64,000 nt of DNA, taken from positions 23,988,910 to 24,052,909 of the forward strand of contig CM039463.1 of NCBI GenBank assembly GCA_022414725.1, written 5' to 3'. The notes under the pieces were generated by a model. It was not told the DNA's origin, made no database searches, and saw only the letters and a program-made list of their open reading frames with translations. The number at the start of each line of letters is the position of its first letter. Within the stretch, counting starts at the first letter, position 1. The translations under genes were made by a program, and so were the position numbers. This DNA comes from Microglena sp. YARC (lineage: Eukaryota; Chlorophyta; Chlorophyceae; Chlamydomonadales; Chlamydomonadaceae). Shown piece after piece: positions 33,035 to 46,875 of this stretch.

Positions 33035-34130
33035 CGCTTCAGCTGTGCGTCTGAGACGCAAGACGCAACGTTTCGACACCCCTGGTGTGCATGATGTCTT
33101 CCAATCATTTTCCACACCGAATCCAAATTTCCCTAGGATAATGTATTTGAGGCTGGGGCAAATGAGTCATGTCATTATCTGGTATGATATGCACATGCAG
33201 TACAGCAGTACCACCGCACGGCTCCCACAAGAGGCCAGCTTGACGGCTGAGGCTTATCCTATGTAACATATACAAAATCACAGTATCTCTGCATACTCAA
33301 GCCTTGCGTTGTGTGCCATTTTTCATGTTTTATGTTGATGTTTTATTTAATGTCTTATACCTCTGTTTGTATATCCCTGGGCTATGACGATGAATTGGTG
33401 ATGATGGTGATGTAATGAATTGCTGATGCTGATGCTGATGCTGAATGTGACGGTGGTGGTAGTGCTGATGCTGACTATGACGATTACATTACATGTTAAA
33501 GTCTACTTGACACCGCGAGGGTGTATGAGACTCTGTGCTTTAAACAAAAAAGAAAAAGCACCCACAAAGCACCCACAAAGCAAGACGATGAATTGGTGAT
33601 GGTGATAACTGATAAGTCGATGAATTGAAGTTGCTGAAGATGATGATGACATTTGTTTGCCCCCATACTAGACTTCGAATGTGCTCGCAAATTGGAGAGG
33701 GCGTCAAGGGGGACTTGTGAACAACACCGAGTAACCTAATATATAATGTGTCAAATCTGCCGAAGAAGTACCACGGGTTGAAGGGCAGACTCTGGTAACA
33801 TTTGTCCGAGGTGCTCTATGGAAACTCATGATATGGTTAACAAGTTGAGCCGTGTAACAGTTTTCCAAGTTGTTCAATGGTATGAGCCGTGTAATAGTTG
33901 ACCAATGTTCAAATGTCCTGTGGTAAACCTCGTGATATGGTGAAGGGAGCCCGTTCTACACATCTGGTGGGGGTGGGGGTGGGTTGGGGGGGTCTTCAAA
34001 CCATTCTTTGGTTACAACGTAGGTAAGCAATGTCTCTCATAATTATACTGTAAAACTACCACCCCTCCAGGCTTCATTGTTCCACCCTTACGCTAACACA
34101 ACTTGCGCTCCGAGCTTATCTTAGGTCAAC
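33034..34130. other. Repeats: GATGAT microsatellites and a LINE 3' stub
   Basis: 33486-33590 is the minus-strand 3' end of the same LINE as at 7.5 kb (CATGTTAAAGTCTACTTGAC, GCACCCACAAAGCA). GCTGATGCTGATG repeats lie at 33400-33480; an R4-like segment (CATACTAGACTTCGAATGTG) at about 33655-33740. No gene. Confidence 0.55.
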
Positions 34131-34132
34131 AC

Positions 34133-34900
34133 TTTCGTAAGAGTGGTAACGCCATTCGAACTGAATCCTCGGTGTCGCTGGTTTAAGTCGGGTGACCTCA
34201 CCTCCTTGGGTGAAAACCCAACACACAAATTGCCTGTCCACGAGAATTTAAATAAAAAATAAATATTTAAATCTTCTCTATTTATCTTACCCATCCGCAT
34301 ATTTATCTCACCCATCCTCTAGAGATCTCAAAGGGAGCTCTAATACAAATGGGAAAGTTTGGTTAGTGGGAGGATGGTGCGCGAGATAAAGCAATCCAAG
34401 CGTTCCAGCCCGAGCTTGGCAAGCTGGTTGTCATCAAACATCACTACGGTACATAAGGCATACTAAGGTAGCAACTCAGAAACCAGCTTCAACTCATGAC
34501 ATGCTTACATCAGCTTTAAACCAAGGAGTAATACAGATTCTCTCATATTCTCTAGATAAGGGGATTCTCACCCAAGGGCGTTCGCTACTTCAACAGTCTT
34601 TCCATAGCAAGGTAGTAATAGCCTTCAAGTGCTACTAGCAGCCACTCTGACACGAAATCATTTCTCTCTCGTCATGCAGGAATATCCTCATGCAGTTGTA
34701 AGTTAGGACAGTCTTGCATGCTTACCAGTGGGTTTGTAAAACCCGTATTGGTCTCAAGATTATCACGCGGTATCGAATGATATACCGTACCGTCAACCGC
34801 GATGGTAGCTTGTCCAGTTGAGGTAGGAGACCGCTCCCCACCCGCGTACGACGGGCCCCCTTAACACCACGCCCCACCAGGCGTTGTCATTACCTTTTAT
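34133..34900 (-). repeat. SINE-A (34133-34215) and R3 (34790-34900), minus strand
   Basis: R3 includes ACCGCGATGGTAGCTTGTCC and CCCGCGTACGACGGGCCCCC; its counterpart at 39757-39870 is on the other strand. Between them I see no gene. Confidence 0.5.
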
Positions 34901-35009
34901 CATTACCGTACGATGACAATATTGTGTACAGGTTATGGTACAATTATCATCACCGTGCGATATCGTCCTCGCCAACCCTACTCAAATGCCAGCCAGCCAG
35001 CCAGCTGGC

Positions 35010-35392
35010 AATATCGTGACACGGCTGACAAGAATCATGCAACCTTAGCAGTATGCTTTGCCTGTTCCTCCCTTAGCATCGTGACAGCTGACTCAAAGGC
35101 AATGGCCCAGTGAGTCCAATGCGTGCCGCCCTGGGTGAACACAGTGTATGGCTTGTCAGCCAGCCAGCCAGCCAGCTGGCAATATCGTGACACAGCTGAC
35201 AAAGAATCATGCATTCTTATTAGTATGCTTTGCCTGCTTTGCCTGCTTTGCCTGCTCCTCCCTCAACATAGCGACAGCTGACTCAAGGGCAATGGCCCAG
35301 CGAGTCCAATGTGTGCTGCCCTGGGTAAACACAGTCTATGGCTCGCCAGCCAGCCAGCCAGCCAGCAATATCGTGACACAGCTGACAAAGAA
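35010..35392 (-). repeat. Two extra tandem copies of the last YnbB-like exon
   Basis: Downstream of the true stop, the C-terminal coding block ([19 protein letters not shown] through LREEQAKH...) is repeated twice at about 35010-35150 and 35185-35345, period about 180 bp, separated by CCAGCCAGC repeats. The first extra copy has an added TTTGCCTGC triplication. These copies lie past the stop codon and would be 3' UTR. Confidence 0.75.
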
Positions 35393-38300
35393 TCATGCAC
35401 TCTTAGCAGTATGCTTTGCCTGCTCCTCCCTCAACATAGTGACAGCTGACTCAAGGGCAATGGCCCAGTGAGTCCAATGTGTGCCGCCCTGGGTGAACAC
35501 AGTGTATGGCTCGCGCATAGGTCCATCTGCGCTCAACTCAGCGGTGCTGCCATCAATGAATGTTCCGTCGGCAAAAATGACCTCATCCCCATAGCCAGCA
35601 GTGATTCCTGCAAAAGAGTGGGGTTGGCAAAATAGTGGGGGTTAGCAAAATCGACCTCATCCCCATAGCCGGCAGTGATTCCTGCAAAAGAGTGGGGGTT
35701 GGGAGATAGAAGCTGGTTGGTCTTTTGCAGTCAGAGTCATGCTTGAATATATGTTGACTTAGACCAGGAGGATGCGAAACACCATGAAAAGCCTGGCAGG
35801 GTCGGTGTGCGGGTATGGGTGCCAGAGATCCCCCAAATTTGCAGTGACCAAATTTGCAGTGATTAGCAGTGACCAAATTTGCAGTGACCTAATTTGCAGT
35901 GATTTGCAGTGACCAAATTTGCAGTGATCAGCAGTGAACAAATTTGCAGTGATTTGCAGTGACCAAATTTGCAGTGATTTGCAGTTACCAAATTTGCAGT
36001 GATTTGCAGTTACCAAATTTGCAGTGATTTGCAGTGACCAAATTTGCAGTGATTTGCAGTGACCAAATTTGCAGTGACCGAAAGGAGGTGGGATATCATC
36101 AGGGTCTCCTTGAGGGTGCTATTTGTAGCACAAGTGATGAATTACGTACATTAGTGTTTTGGGGTGCTTTAGCAGAGCCTCTTGGAGTTGCTTTTTAGGA
36201 CCCAAAAGCTGCTCGTAGCACACCATTGGAAGCTAGGAGCACCATGGTGCTACGTAAAGACACTAGCTAATTTCCATAGAAAAAGCCGGTCACAATTTTT
36301 TTGTTTTTAGGTGTGAAAGGATTTCCACCCCAGGATTTTCACACAAACCAGCGACACCGAGGATTCAGTTTGAATGGCGTTGCCACTCCTTCAAAATAGT
36401 GGTCGGTGGTTCATGCCAACTTACCGGGTTCTGGCACGATATAGGATCCGACAGGACACAAGCGCTGGACTCCTTTGCAGAATGCTACCATGCCCTCCTG
36501 TGAAAGGAGGATGTGTGTATGTCTGTTACAGTCCAGGGGCAGGCCGAATAGGCTATAGGGACTTGCCCAACCGTGAAAGTTAAGCTACAAATTATTCATG
36601 AGGATACAATGATGATGATGATGAGGATGATGATTACATTTTCCTGGCGCCCCACTGGACTCCAAATGTCCTCGCGGCTTGATGGAGTCAAGCTGGACTT
36701 CTGAACATCACGAAACATGCATGCACCAACCTGCAATGATATTAATTGAATAAAATAACGCTGATTGGACGGCATGGACTACATGAGTGTTGTACCGGCC
36801 CCATTCCGAGCCCCAGCCCTGCCCCAGCCCCGTTCCCGTTCCCAGCCTCGGAACCAATCCCAGCCCCAGCCCCAGTCCCAGCCTCAGTGCCAATCCCAAC
36901 CCCAGTCCTAACGTCAGCACTGATCCCAGCCCCAGCCTCAGCACAAATCACAGCCCCAGCCCCAGCCTCAGTACCAATCCCAGCCCCAGCCTCAGCCTCA
37001 GCACCAATCCCAGCCCCGGCCCCAACGAAGTTCCCTTTCCCAGCCCCCCAAGGATCGTCCAGATGCTCCTCTTCTCCACAACAACCCCCACCGCACCCCC
37101 GATTGCTTGAGTGCTTCACCATTGCTGTGGTCTGATGATTGTCTTGAGGATCAAAATGCAGCACCCCTTGATGAAAAGTATTCAAAAAATAAACTCCGTT
37201 CAATTGTCAATCGCGATTCTCAAATATATTCAAATTTTTCAATACCCTCACCCTACCCACCCACCTAGCCCCATTCCCAGTACCCAAAGGATCATCCAGA
37301 AGATCTTCTCTCCCCCCCCCCTCTCCCACCACCACCACATCTACTACATCCCTAGACCCATCCCCGTTCCAATCCCCATCTCCATGTCTAGCCTCATCCC
37401 CGTTCCCGTTCCCATCTCCCAAGGGATCATCGGGAAGCTCCTCCCCCCTCCCCCATCTACTACTCCTATCCATTTCCTTTCAAATCCTCTCCAAAAGCAA
37501 ATCCTCTCAGAACTCTCTCCAAGCCCTCTCATTAAGCAAATCAAAATTAAATAGGTATTATAAGAGTGATTAATAATGAGACTTATGCAACTGCCTTATT
37601 TACCTTTCACATATCTGTTTTCATGATATTAGCAAATCCTCCACTCACCCGGTTCCCAATATTAATCGCTGTGATCATGGACTGGACGGGGGGAATACCA
37701 ATTGCAGGGGTTACTTTGTAGCCCTCACGGTGCATGACCTGCATAAGTGATAGCAAATGGTGACTATAGCTAGCTCCGGCTTACGCTATGGTGTCCTTAA
37801 CTTCACGTCCTGTGAGTAACGGTATTACACGGATGTAACAATTTCAATTTCAATTGATAGCAAATGCGGCAGTTCAAGAGGAAGATGAGAATGAAGAATG
37901 AGAGTGAGGGTGGTGGTGTTGGTAGGGGCGGGAGTGGGCGTGGTGGTGCCGGTGGGAGTGGGAGTGGACTGGACGGGGGGGAATACCAATTGCAGGGTCC
38001 ACTTTGTAGCCCTCTCGGTGCATAACCTGTATAAGTGGAAGAGGTAGTAGAGGTGGCACTTGAAGAGGAAGATGTGGATGAAGAATGGGAGTGGGAGTGG
38101 GGGTGCTGGTGCCGGGAAGAGTGGGAGTGGAGTGGTATAGGGGGTGGCAGTGCCAATTGAGGGGTTACTTTGTAGCCCTCATGGTGCATGACCTGTATAA
38201 GTGGAAGAGGTAGTGAATGTGGCAGTTTAAGAAGAAGATGAAGATGAAGAATGGTAGTGTGAGTGGGGGTGCTGGTGCAGGTAGGAGTGGGAGTGGAGTG

Positions 38301-40778
38301 GGAATGGGGGTGGCCGTGCAAATTGAGGGAATTCCTTTGTAGCCCTCGCGGTGCATGACCTGTATAAGTGGCAGAGGCAGTGAAGGTGGCAGTTGAAGAG
38401 GAAGACGAGGGCGAAGAATGGGAGTGGGAGTGAGGGTGGTGGTGCTGGGTGGAGTAAGAGTGGAGTGGAAATGGGGGTGGCAGTGCCAATTGAGGGGTTA
38501 CTTAGTAGCCCTCGCGGTGCATGACCTGTTTAAGTGGAAGAGGTAGTGAATGTGGCAATTTAAGAGGAAGATGAGGATGAAGAATGGGAGTGGGAGTGGG
38601 GGTGGTGGTGCCGGTGGGAGTGGGAGTGGACTGGACGGGGGGAATACCAATTGCAGGGGTCACTTTGTAGCCCTCGCGGTGCATGACCTGTTTAAGTGGA
38701 AGAGGTAGTGAATAAGTAAGTTTAAAAGGAAGATGAGGATGAAGAATAGGAGTGGGAGTGGGGGTGCCGGGTGGAGTGAGAGTGGAGTGGGAATGGGGGT
38801 GGCAGTGCCAATTGAGGGGTTACTCCGCCATGGGCATGCATCCGTGCGCCTACTACACCAGTCAGGTCTTCCCCCCCTTGCTACACCACCATCCTTACCT
38901 CGGCCACAAGTCTTCCGCCCTTCAGAGACTCCCCGGTGGTGGTGGGCGCCATGAAAAGGCCTTGGTACATGAGTCGCATGGTGCTCCCGTTCACACCGCC
39001 AGCATCTATGCCAATACCGGGGGCGTGCACGCGTGCGCCTACAGCGCCTATCAGGTCTGCCCTCCCTGCAACGTAGCCACCCCCTGGGGTGATGGTGCCC
39101 CCGGCGTTCTTGATCAAAGAACCCATACACAGATCAGCGCCAACAGCTGGTGGCTCAAGCTCGTGTGTGAATTCTCCGTAGCAGTTGTCAACAGTGACAA
39201 TGACGTTGGGGTCCTGAGGTGTGGGGAGGGTGGTTAGCGGAGGGTGGTTAGCGAGTGGTTAGAGGGGGTTGGTTAGTTGCCAACAGTGACAATGACGTTG
39301 GGGTCCTGAGGTGTGGGGAGGGTGGTTAGAGGAGGGTGGTTAGCGAGTGGTTAGAGGGGGTTGGTTAGTTGCCAACAGTGACAATGACGTTGGAGTCCTG
39401 AGGTGTAAGGAGGGTGGTTAGAGGAGGGTGGTTAGCGAGTGGTTAGAGGGTGGTGGTTAGTTGTCGACAGTAACAATGACGTTGGGTTCCTGACGTGTGG
39501 GGAGGGTAGTTAGAGGAGGGTGGTTAGTTGTGGTTAGAGGGAGGTGGTTAGTTGTCAATAGTAACTATGACGTTGTTGTCCTGATGTGTGGTTAGAGGAG
39601 GGTGGTTAGCGAGTTGATGTGCAGGGTTTGCCAAGGATTGCCAATATTGTCCTGACGTGTGGGGAGGGTGGTTTGTGGTTAGTGGTTGGTTAGCGAGTGC
39701 GATGTGCAGGGTTTGTATAGAGTTGCCAATATCGTCCTGGTCCCAAAACGTGAAAAAGGTAATGATAACGCCTGGTGGGGCGTGGTGTTAAGGGAGCCCG
39801 TCGTACGCGGGTGGGGAGCAGTCTCCTACCTCAACTGGACAAGCTACCATCGCGGTTGATGACGACCTGCAACGCCAAGAGCGACCGAAGGAGGGATCGA
39901 ACCCCCGACTCTTCTTCCTCAATCGATTTGGTCTACCACTAGACCAATGCACATCACTGAAAGGGCCAAAACGTGATATATCAAACAACAATGTCCTGTA
40001 GGGTTAGAAGGGTGGTCTTTTTTTGGATAACGATAAAATTTCTCCTGGTACATTTGTTGTACTGCCGAAGACGGCGAGCTGCCAAATTGCTGAATGAAGC
40101 CATGTAACCAAGTTCAAGTATATGGTGTGTTTGACTCAGATTGTATGATGTGCATGGCTTCCATTGTAAGTATGGTGCGTTTTACTTTTGTTGGAGACCC
40201 ATATATAGGGATCGGCTATGTTAGTTAATGTTAGTTAACAACTTATATTAGTTAACATTAACTAATGTTAGACGGCGGAGCCGACTAATATTAGACGGAT
40301 TTTTGTACTGCCCGTACTTCGGGGCTTTTCTCTCTTTCTTGCGCCTTGCGCGCTGCTCTGTGCGTGCGCGGCGTTGCTCTTTCTTTCTTCTCGCATCTTC
40401 CTACCTAGACGCACCCTCACAGCTTGCCTGGGCAACGCGCGTTCTCGTATTTTCGTTTCTGTTGGTGCGCGACTGCGATGCCCCCGAAAGCCACGGCCAA
40501 GCGCGGTAGAACGTTGCTCAAGCAACTGAACGACGATGGAATGCAGCAAAACTCCGGCTCACTGTGGAAGCCGGAGTTGCTACTAGCTCACCTTGGCCGG
40601 AGCACGTTCACTTACAATGAACAATTCGACATGGTCATCAGCAAGGACCCACGCACTGTTGGGGCTGTTGTGAAGGCAGCGAAAATGGTTGGGATCATGG
40701 CTCACCATTCATCCAACGTGAAGGATGACTGCCTAGTAACGTTGGACTACTTCGAGATCTCACTGACATGAGACCGCC

Positions 40779-40828
<50 letters not shown>

Positions 40829-43800
40829 TACACACGAACTGCCATCGGACGGCCCTCCCCCCCCCCACACACACACACATACACACACACGTGCACACAA
40901 ACACATAGACACACACACACTGGCATGGATGATGATGACGAGTAAACCGTAGTTCTCACGTAGCCAACTCTGAGCAGCAGATGTCCACAGAAATGGCAAC
41001 TACTTCCGAGATGGGGTGCAGCTTCTAGGCAGCTCCCCTGGCTGGCTATTCAGCCCAACCAAAAATAAGCTAGTGCGCCTCGAAGCTAGCATAATTAAAC
41101 TTCTTTCACCACTAAAATCCTAGGACATAGCCCAGTGGCTTGCTCACAGAGCTGCCTAGAAGCTGCTGGTCGTAGCTTTTTCTAGTGATTCAGTCATAGT
41201 GTTACTACACTACCTCTGCTGGCCAAGCCCACACTGTTTGGGCACAATTTTGATTGGGCATTAGGCCACGGGCCAATTCCGTGTTACGCTAGTTCCGCGT
41301 TCCGCATTACAAATGCTTTGTTTCACTTTTGAAACCATCCAGATTGGCTCCCATAAAAATCCGGCTCCATTGCTAGCTTAGTTATTCAATGCAATTTTTG
41401 ATTCCATTTTCAAAAGTTGATTTGGGCACCAAAAAAACTGAAATCTAACATTCTAATATCAGTTAATACTAGTTAATATTAGTAAACATAGGGTTTTTTG
41501 CAGACTAATATTAGATGCCGATCCTTACCCATATATCAAGTGTTTATTTCAATTTGCCTCTCTCGGAAATTGGGAACCCATTTATCAAGTGTTTATTTCA
41601 ATTTGCCTCTCTCGGAAATTGGGGACCCATTTATCAAATGTTTATTTCAGTTAGCCTCTGACATAAAATTTATAATGGGGGCCCGTTTATAAATTTATGA
41701 TGATACGGATTATACCAACCTTTTTTCGACATGGATTATAATGACACGGATTATAAATGTATAGGGAGAGGCATCGATCTATATAGAGATAGATCTATAT
41801 TGGCGAAGCTGGATTTTTGGAAATCGGCATAGGGCACCTTCCAAAAATCAAAATCTGGTTTTACAATTATGGCATAGGGCACCAAATCATATTGCAAGCG
41901 CTTCGACTGGATTTTCCGGTGTCTATCTGACGCAATTGCATATGTTGTACATACACACAATATATATATTTGCTATATATAGATCTATCTATATATATAT
42001 TTTTGGGGGCAGTATAGATCTATTTACCACCCCTATAAATGTATGATGATCCAGATTATACCAACCTTCTAATGATACAGATTATAATGATGCGGATTAT
42101 AATGATACTGAAAATAATGAAACAGGTTATACCAACCTTCTAATGATACAGATTATACCAACCCTCTCCATGATGACACGGATTATAATGATGCAAATTA
42201 TAATGATACTGAACATAATGAAACAGGTTATACCAACCTTCTAATGATACAGAGTATACCGACCTTCTCCTTGATGATACGGATTATAATGATGCGGATT
42301 ATAATAAGGCTTCAAAGTTTAGGGCTAACGTCGGACCAAATTAGCCTAGTAGGGCTATTAGCTAAATTAGCCCTAATAGTGCACAAATTATATAGCCAAA
42401 CATAGCCAAACTTAGCCAAAACAACCCAGAGAAAGTGCCATGTGTGTAGGAGAGTGTTGTTATGCATCCTACTGACCTTTGTGGCAATTGTGTATGATCT
42501 GACCGTCATGAGTTCATGAGGAAGTAGCTCATAACCGAGGGAGCGAACGGAGATCGCAGTGTCATTATATCAACGCGTTATACTGCAGGAAAATAATTAC
42601 ATAACAGAATATGGAAAACATCCTGGACGGGTATGTCCAAACTCTTGACCACTGTTTATTTTGGGGGATACACAGGTTACATATGTCGGGCTACGTAGGA
42701 TTACGTAGGATACATATGACCAGATACGTAGGGCTTCGTAGGGTCCGTATGAAGGGCTACGTAGGGTACGTATGCCGGGCTACGTAGGGCTACATAGGGA
42801 ACGTATGACGGGCTACGTAGGGTTATGTACATGGGGCTACGTAGGGCTACGTAGGGTATGTATGACGGGCTACGTAGGGTACGTGCGACGGGCCACGTAA
42901 AGCTACGTAGGGTACGTACGACGGGCTACCTAGGGCTGCGTACATAGGGCTACATAGGGTACGCACGACAGGCTACGTATCGCTACTACGGGCTACGTAT
43001 GTAGGGCTACGCAGGTTACGTACGACGGGCTATGTAGGGCTGCGTACGTAGGGCTACGTAGGGTACTCACGACAGGCTACGTATCGCTACTACGGGCTAC
43101 GTATGTAGGGCTATGCAGGGTACGTACGACGGGCTACATAAGGCTACGCACAACGACGAGCTATTCCTCTTCTCATCAACTCTAGTTAGCGCTATAATTA
43201 CGATAATTATTTTAGCGCCACTTAGTGCTAATAGCGCTATTAGCACCAAGCTCTTAAGCCCCCCTCTCCTAGCCCTAATTATAATGATACTGATAATTAT
43301 GATACAGGTTATACCAACCTTATCCTTGATGATGCGGATTGTAATGATGCGGATTATACCAACCTTATAATGATATGGATTATAATGATACTGATTATAA
43401 TGATACCAATTATACCAACCTTATCCTTGATGATACGGATGGCCTTTGCAATGTCATCAATGTGCAGAGTCAGCCGATCTGAGTAGCCGCATGAGCGCTG
43501 GATGTGAGCTACCTTGGTTTTACCTGGTGCATCAGATATTAGGTAGTCAGTCCGATATTCTATTTTATTATTGTTGTATTTAATTTTACCTGGTGCATCA
43601 TATATTAGGTAGTCAATGATTTTCTTATTATATTTCATTTTATTTTATTTCATTTTATTTTAAGCGGGCTGGCCCCCTCAGCCTCACGCCTCATGATAAG
43701 GCGCACTATTTATTTATATTCCACATTGGTGGTAGGCCTCAGTGCAAGCAAACGGTCTGGCCCCCTCAGCCTCACGCCTCGTAGTAAGGCTGAGGGTCAT

Positions 43801-44226
43801 TGATTGATTGTAGTCAGTTTATACTTGATGCCCCACTCAATATGGCTACCATGGCCAGGGGTCCCCCGCAGACCAATAACCTAGAGCGGGGACTGAGCAC
43901 AAAAGAAAGCAGCTTTCTTTCACATTTCAATTTATACTCAGTGAGAGGCAGCTCCTTATATAAGTTATACCATATGTAGTTTAGTTTGAAAACAAAAGTC
44001 TAGTATGTAGTTTAATCAAGGCACGCGTTCCCCATACCTGGAACGATGGCTGCTTCCAGAGCCTCATAGTCGATAGTGCCGCGCTCAGTGAGAGCCAGCT
44101 CCTTGTACTTCATGCCCCACTCAATACGGCTGCCATGCCCAGGGGTCCCCCGCAGACCAGGAACCTAGAGCGAGGACTCATCAAAATGTAAAGGAACGCA
44201 CCAGCTCATATATATTTGTATATATA

Positions 44227-44281
<55 letters not shown>

Positions 44282-44298
44282 TATATATATATATATAT

Positions 44299-44354
<56 letters not shown>

Positions 44355-46031
44355 CCAACCTCATACCTGGAACGATGGCAGCTTCTAGAGCCTCATAGTC
44401 GATAGTGCCGCGCTCAGTGAGAGCCAGCTCCTTGTACTTGACACCCCACTCCATTAGGCTGCCATGGCCAGGGGTCCCCCGTAGACCGATAACCTCCTCC
44501 ATGGTGTCGTAGGGGCTGGGCAATTCAAATTTGAAATGTTAGGTCAAGGCACCCTTAAATCATATTGTTAACTATTCATTGTAGCTGTTTGGCCCAGCCT
44601 AGGCCCCCCATGGTGTCCTAGGGGCTGAGCAGGTGAAGGTGGGGCGAAAGGTTGTGTGTTGTTGTGTGGTTGTGTGGTTGCTGTGTTCTTGTGTTGTTGC
44701 ATTGTTATGTGTTGTTGTGTGGTAGTTGTGTTGTTGTGTTCTTGTGTTGTTATGTGTTGTGATGTTGTGTGTTGCTGTGTGTTGTGTTGTTGTGTGGTAG
44801 TTGTGTTGTTGTGTTCTTGTGTTGTTATGTGTTGTTGTGATGTTGTGTGTTGCTGTGTGTTGTGTTGTTGTTTGTTGTGTGTTGTCGTGTGGAGCGAAAG
44901 GTGGAGCGAAAGGTGGAGCGAAAGGCGGTTTGTTTTCACAGAGTCAATGTGGAAGGTATCTTTGACCGATCTTTTAGCTGCACTGAACGTTTTCTATTAC
45001 CTGAGCCTATGCACCGCGGTAGGACCGCTGTTAAACCGTTTATATGAGTGGAAGGTATCTTTGACTGATATTTCAGCTACATTCGGCTACATTGACTGTT
45101 TTCTATTACCTGAGGCTAAGCATCGTGGAAGGACCGCTGTTAAACAGTGTAAACCGTTTCATATGTGTGGAAGGTAAAGCAAAACATCTCGAGTGCAGTA
45201 TACAATATATTGAGCTGTCACAGGAGTCTCTCTACCTCTGCCTCTGCCTCTGCTTCTGCCTCGACCTCTTCATCATTATCCTCTACCTCTGCTTCTGCCT
45301 CTACCTCTGCCTCTTCATCATCCTCAATCTCTGCTTCATCCTCCACCTCTGCTTCTGCCTCTACCTCTGCCTCTGCTTCATCCTCTACCTCTGCTTCTGC
45401 CTCTACCTCTGCCTCTGCTTCTTCCTCTACCTCTGCCTCTTCACCATCCTCTACCTCTGCCACTGTCTACCCTCCATGCCCCCCCCCCCCACCCACCCAC
45501 CCACCCACACTCCCACCCACCCACACACCTTCTTCCTGCACACTATCTGTCTTTCTTTCTTTCTGTCTGCCTGCCCATCTATATATCAACGTGTAGACAT
45601 GTATATCACATAGAAACAGGCATGGCAGCATACATCATACATCAGCAGCAGCAGCAGCAGCAATAATACTCACTGTCCAGCAACAGCCAACATCTCATCG
45701 CCAGGTCGCAGCACAGCGAAAAGGGCACTAGCAATGGCATGGGTTCCAGACACAAACTGGATTCTCATCAGGGCTGCCTCAGCTCCCATGATCTCTGCCA
45801 TCACCTGCAAATGGTCGAATGTGTGGTTATGTCTGGTTTAGTGTGTTGGGGACAAAGACTTCCTAGTGGAATTTCCATGATTATGTATCAGAGCGGTTCC
45901 ATCATCACCTACACTGTCTAGTCTCCCCCCCCCCCCCCCCCCCACCCACCCACACACACACACACGCTTCAGCCCCCATGATTCCGTATCAGAGCGGTTC
46001 CATCATCACCTACATTGTCTATTGCCCCCCC

Positions 46032-46063
<32 letters not shown>

Positions 46064-46435
46064 TAAACGCTTCAGCCCCCCATGATTCCGTATCAGAGCG
46101 GTTCCATCATCACCTACATTGTCTAGTGCCCCCCCCCCCACACACCCACACCCCCCACACACACCCCCACACACACACGCTTCAGCCCCCATGATTCCGT
46201 ATCAGAGCGGTTCCATCATCACCTACATTGTCTAGTGCCCCCCCCCCCCCCCCCCCCCAAACACACACACACACACACAACACACGCTTCAGCCCCCATG
46301 ATTCCGTATCAGAGCGGTTCCATCATCACCTACATTGTCTAGTGCCCCCCCCCCACCCACACACACACACAAACACACTTCAGCCCCCATGATTTCGTAT
46401 CAGAGCGGTTCCATCATCACCTACACTGTCTAGTC

Positions 46436-46469
<34 letters not shown>

Positions 46470-46631
46470 ACAACACACACTTCAGCCCTCATGTATCAGA
46501 GCGGTTTCATCATCACCTACATTGTCTGGTGCCCCCCCCACCCCCCCACCGCCCACACACCCACCCCTCACACACGCTTCAGCCCCCATGATTCCGTATC
46601 AGAGCGGTTCCATCATCACCTACATTGTCTA

Positions 46632-46678
<47 letters not shown>

Positions 46679-46736
46679 ACGCTTCAGCCCTCATGATTGC
46701 GTATCAGAGCGGTTCCATCATCACCTACATTGTCTA

Positions 46737-46784
<48 letters not shown>

Positions 46785-46844
46785 GCTTCAGCCCTCATGA
46801 TTGCGTATCAGAGCGGTTCCATCATCACCTACATTGTCTAGTGC

Positions 46845-46875
<31 letters not shown>

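Larger units (their letters stand above)
40207..41526. mobile_element. 1.3 kb TIR transposon carrying a small gene
   Basis: The exact 10 bp direct repeat ACCCATATAT flanks it (40197-40206 and 41527-41536). Short inverted ends: left AGGGATCGGC, right reverse complement AAGGATCGGC, with subterminal TTAGTTAA / TAATATTAG palindromes on both sides. A 10 bp TSD would fit Mutator-like elements. It contains the 97-residue ORF at 40478, poly-C and CA microsatellites, and an 18 bp perfect inverted repeat. It lies in intron 5 of the YnbB-like gene. Confidence 0.65.

Noticed and set aside
36746..37203. Alternating Pro/Ser and Gly/Ala ORFs (153 and 129 codons)
   Set aside because: Both strands are open only because of the CCCAGCCCCAGCC minisatellite.
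39878..39955. Possible tRNA gene on the minus strand
   Set aside because: D-arm and T-arm are present but no 5 bp anticodon stem with 7-base loop forms; it sits in a dispersed repeat.
44216..44360. AT-rich tract as a replication origin or promoter
   Set aside because: A plain (AT)n microsatellite between exon-4 copies; nothing supports an origin.
45092..45613. 173-codon Leu/Cys-rich ORF resembling a membrane protein
   Set aside because: Product of the CTCTGCCTCTGCTTC minisatellite; all three frames are open.
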